DNA of 53,298 nt from an uncultured Pseudomonadota bacterium (GTDB lineage Bacteria; Myxococcota_A; UBA796; SXON01), in NCBI GenBank assembly GCA_903885375.1, contig CAISIK010000062.1, forward strand, positions 1-53,298, in the 5' to 3' direction. Both the position numbers and the translations under genes were made by a program. The notes beneath the pieces were generated by a model. The model did not search any database. It was not told where the DNA came from and was given only the letters and a program-made list of their open reading frames with translations. Below, piece after piece: positions 52,342-53,298 of the stretch (position 1 is its first letter; every line of letters starts with the position of its first letter).

Positions 52342-53298
52342 AAATCACCCGCATCGAGGGTCACAACCTGGCCTCCTACCGCGAGTTCGACCTTCAGCTC
52401 AACAGCGGGGTGCTCGGCGAGGTCTCCGTCTTCGCCATCGTGGGCCGCACCGGCGCCGGCAAGAGCACGTTGCTCGATGCCGTGCTCCTCGCCCTGTTCG
52501 GCGAGCTGCCGCGCGCCGCCCAGCAGAAGTCCCTTGACCTGGGCCAGGGCTACGATGCCGGCAAGCCCGTCGCCATCGTGCGGCGGGGCCAGTCCGAGGC
52601 CCACGCGGCCTGCGAGTTCATCGCCACCGACGGGCGGTCGTACCGCTCGGTGTGGCGGGTGAAGAAGAAGCGCGATGGCTCCCTGAACGAGCCGAAGCCC
52701 GAGCTCTTCGCCGTGGGCGAGGAGCTGCCGCTCGTGCGCACCAAGGGAGAGCACAAGGACAAGATCGAAGAGCTCGTGGGGATCAACGCCACCGAGTTCC
52801 GTCGGGCCGCCCTGCTCGCCCAGAACGACTTCGCCGCCTTCCTCCGGGCCGACCGGGAGGAGCGGGCGAAGCAGCTCGAGCGCATCACGCGGCAGGAGCA
52901 GTACGCCGCCATCGGCATGAAGGTGCACACCCTGAAGGCCGCGCGCGAGGCCGAGGTGGCGCAGGCGAAGGCGTTGCTCGGCGTCTGGTCGGAGCTCACG
53001 CCCGAGGGGGAGGCCGCGCTGCGGCTGGCCGTGTCCGATGCCGAAGCGGCGCAGGGGGCTCGCGCGGCGGAGGTGCAGCGCCTCGCGGAGCACCGGCGCT
53101 ACCTGGAGGCGCGCACGGCGCACGAGGCGGCGGTGCGCGCCGCCACGGAAGCCGAGGAGCGCGCCCGCGGCGCGCTCGAAGCGCGACAGGGCGATGTCGA
53201 TCGGCTCGCGCGCGCGGATGCCGCCGAGGTGCACCAGCCCGCGTGGGAGGCGTGGCGGCGTGCCGAGCGGGCCGAGGCCGAGGCGGGGGCCGAGGCGG
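52338..53298 (+). CDS. sbcC: SbcC ATPase subunit, N-terminal part (cut by window end)
   Basis: The first 320 residues are present: Walker A GRTGAGKST (36-44), the Q-loop AQNDFAAFL (near 156), then the start of a long Ala/Glu-rich coiled coil. The full protein (~1000-1200 aa) has the zinc hook and second ATPase half outside this window. Partner of SbcD. Confidence 0.95.
   Translation, partial: MKITRIEGHNLASYREFDLQLNSGVLGEVSVFAIVGRTGAGKSTLLDAVLLALFGELPRAAQQKSLDLGQGYDAGKPVAIVRRGQSEAHAACEFIATDGRSYRSVWRVKKKRDGSLNEPKPELFAVGEELPLVRTKGEHKDKIEELVGINATEFRRAALLAQNDFAAFLRADREERAKQLERITRQEQYAAIGMKVHTLKAAREAEVAQAKALLGVWSELTPEGEAALRLAVSDAEAAQGARAAEVQRLAEHRRYLEARTAHEAAVRAATEAEERARGALEARQGDVDRLARADAAEVHQPAWEAWRRAERAEAEAGAEA

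Overview
The window is about 53 kb of very GC-rich bacterial DNA (roughly 70% by eye). It is densely packed, with many genes overlapping by 1-20 bases. It looks like a Myxococcota (former Deltaproteobacteria) chromosome. The lineage signs are many secreted lipoproteins with Asp/Thr/Ser/Gly-rich linkers, MopE-type Cys/Asp calcium-binding motifs, CotH-like secreted kinases, a matrixin protease, and four exported proteins ending in a Cys-Gly-Cys / hydrophobic helix / Arg-cluster tail (MYXO-CTERM type). Species cannot be named from sequence alone.

Layout. 0.2-1.9 kb: GTP-type PEP carboxykinase. 2.0-5.9 kb: a minus-strand zinc-uptake operon (small His/Cys exported protein, porin-like protein, ZnuA, ZnuB-like permease with a His motif and helical tail) with no ATPase gene in it. 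6.0-8.8 kb: a lipoprotein and a PGRP/amidase. 8.8-12.9 kb: tryptophan 2,3-dioxygenase, a lipoprotein, a FadL-type barrel and an ABC-2 polysaccharide-type permease. 13-19.5 kb: a Gly/Met-repeat protein, a beta-barrel protein, HflX, two cytochromes c, a CotH-lectin fusion and UppP. 19.6-21.2 kb: tRNA-Trp followed by a small cassette (HTH protein plus AbiEii-like nucleotidyltransferase) between tRNA 3'-end-like fragments. 21.2-23.8 kb: two lipoproteins, one arylsulfotransferase-like. 23.8-29.9 kb: a complete TetR / adaptor / RND pump / TolC operon with a palindromic operator. 30-39.2 kb: secreted hydrolases (SASA esterase, matrixin, GH113-like), an old-yellow-enzyme/SDR pair and a second CotH protein. 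39.2-42.4 kb: an accessory patch ending at tRNA-Pro, with an AbiEi/AbiEii pair, a fragment of a second AbiEii, a gene broken at a poly-G tract and a ParD/RelE-type pair. 42.5-53.3 kb: HMA protein, stand-alone Hen1-like RNA methyltransferase, RluA-type synthase, GT-C-like membrane protein, secreted proteins, PP2C phosphatase, PEGA protein, then sbcD and the start of sbcC (cut by the window end).

Points that most merit follow-up are the two tRNA-linked nucleotidyltransferase toxin-antitoxin modules with dyad operators in their promoters, the orphan Hen1-like methyltransferase, the ATPase-less zinc operon with a helical tail on its permease, the poly-G frameshift gene, the REP-like palindromes, and a set of exported proteins with very short signal peptides, most lacking a basic n-region.
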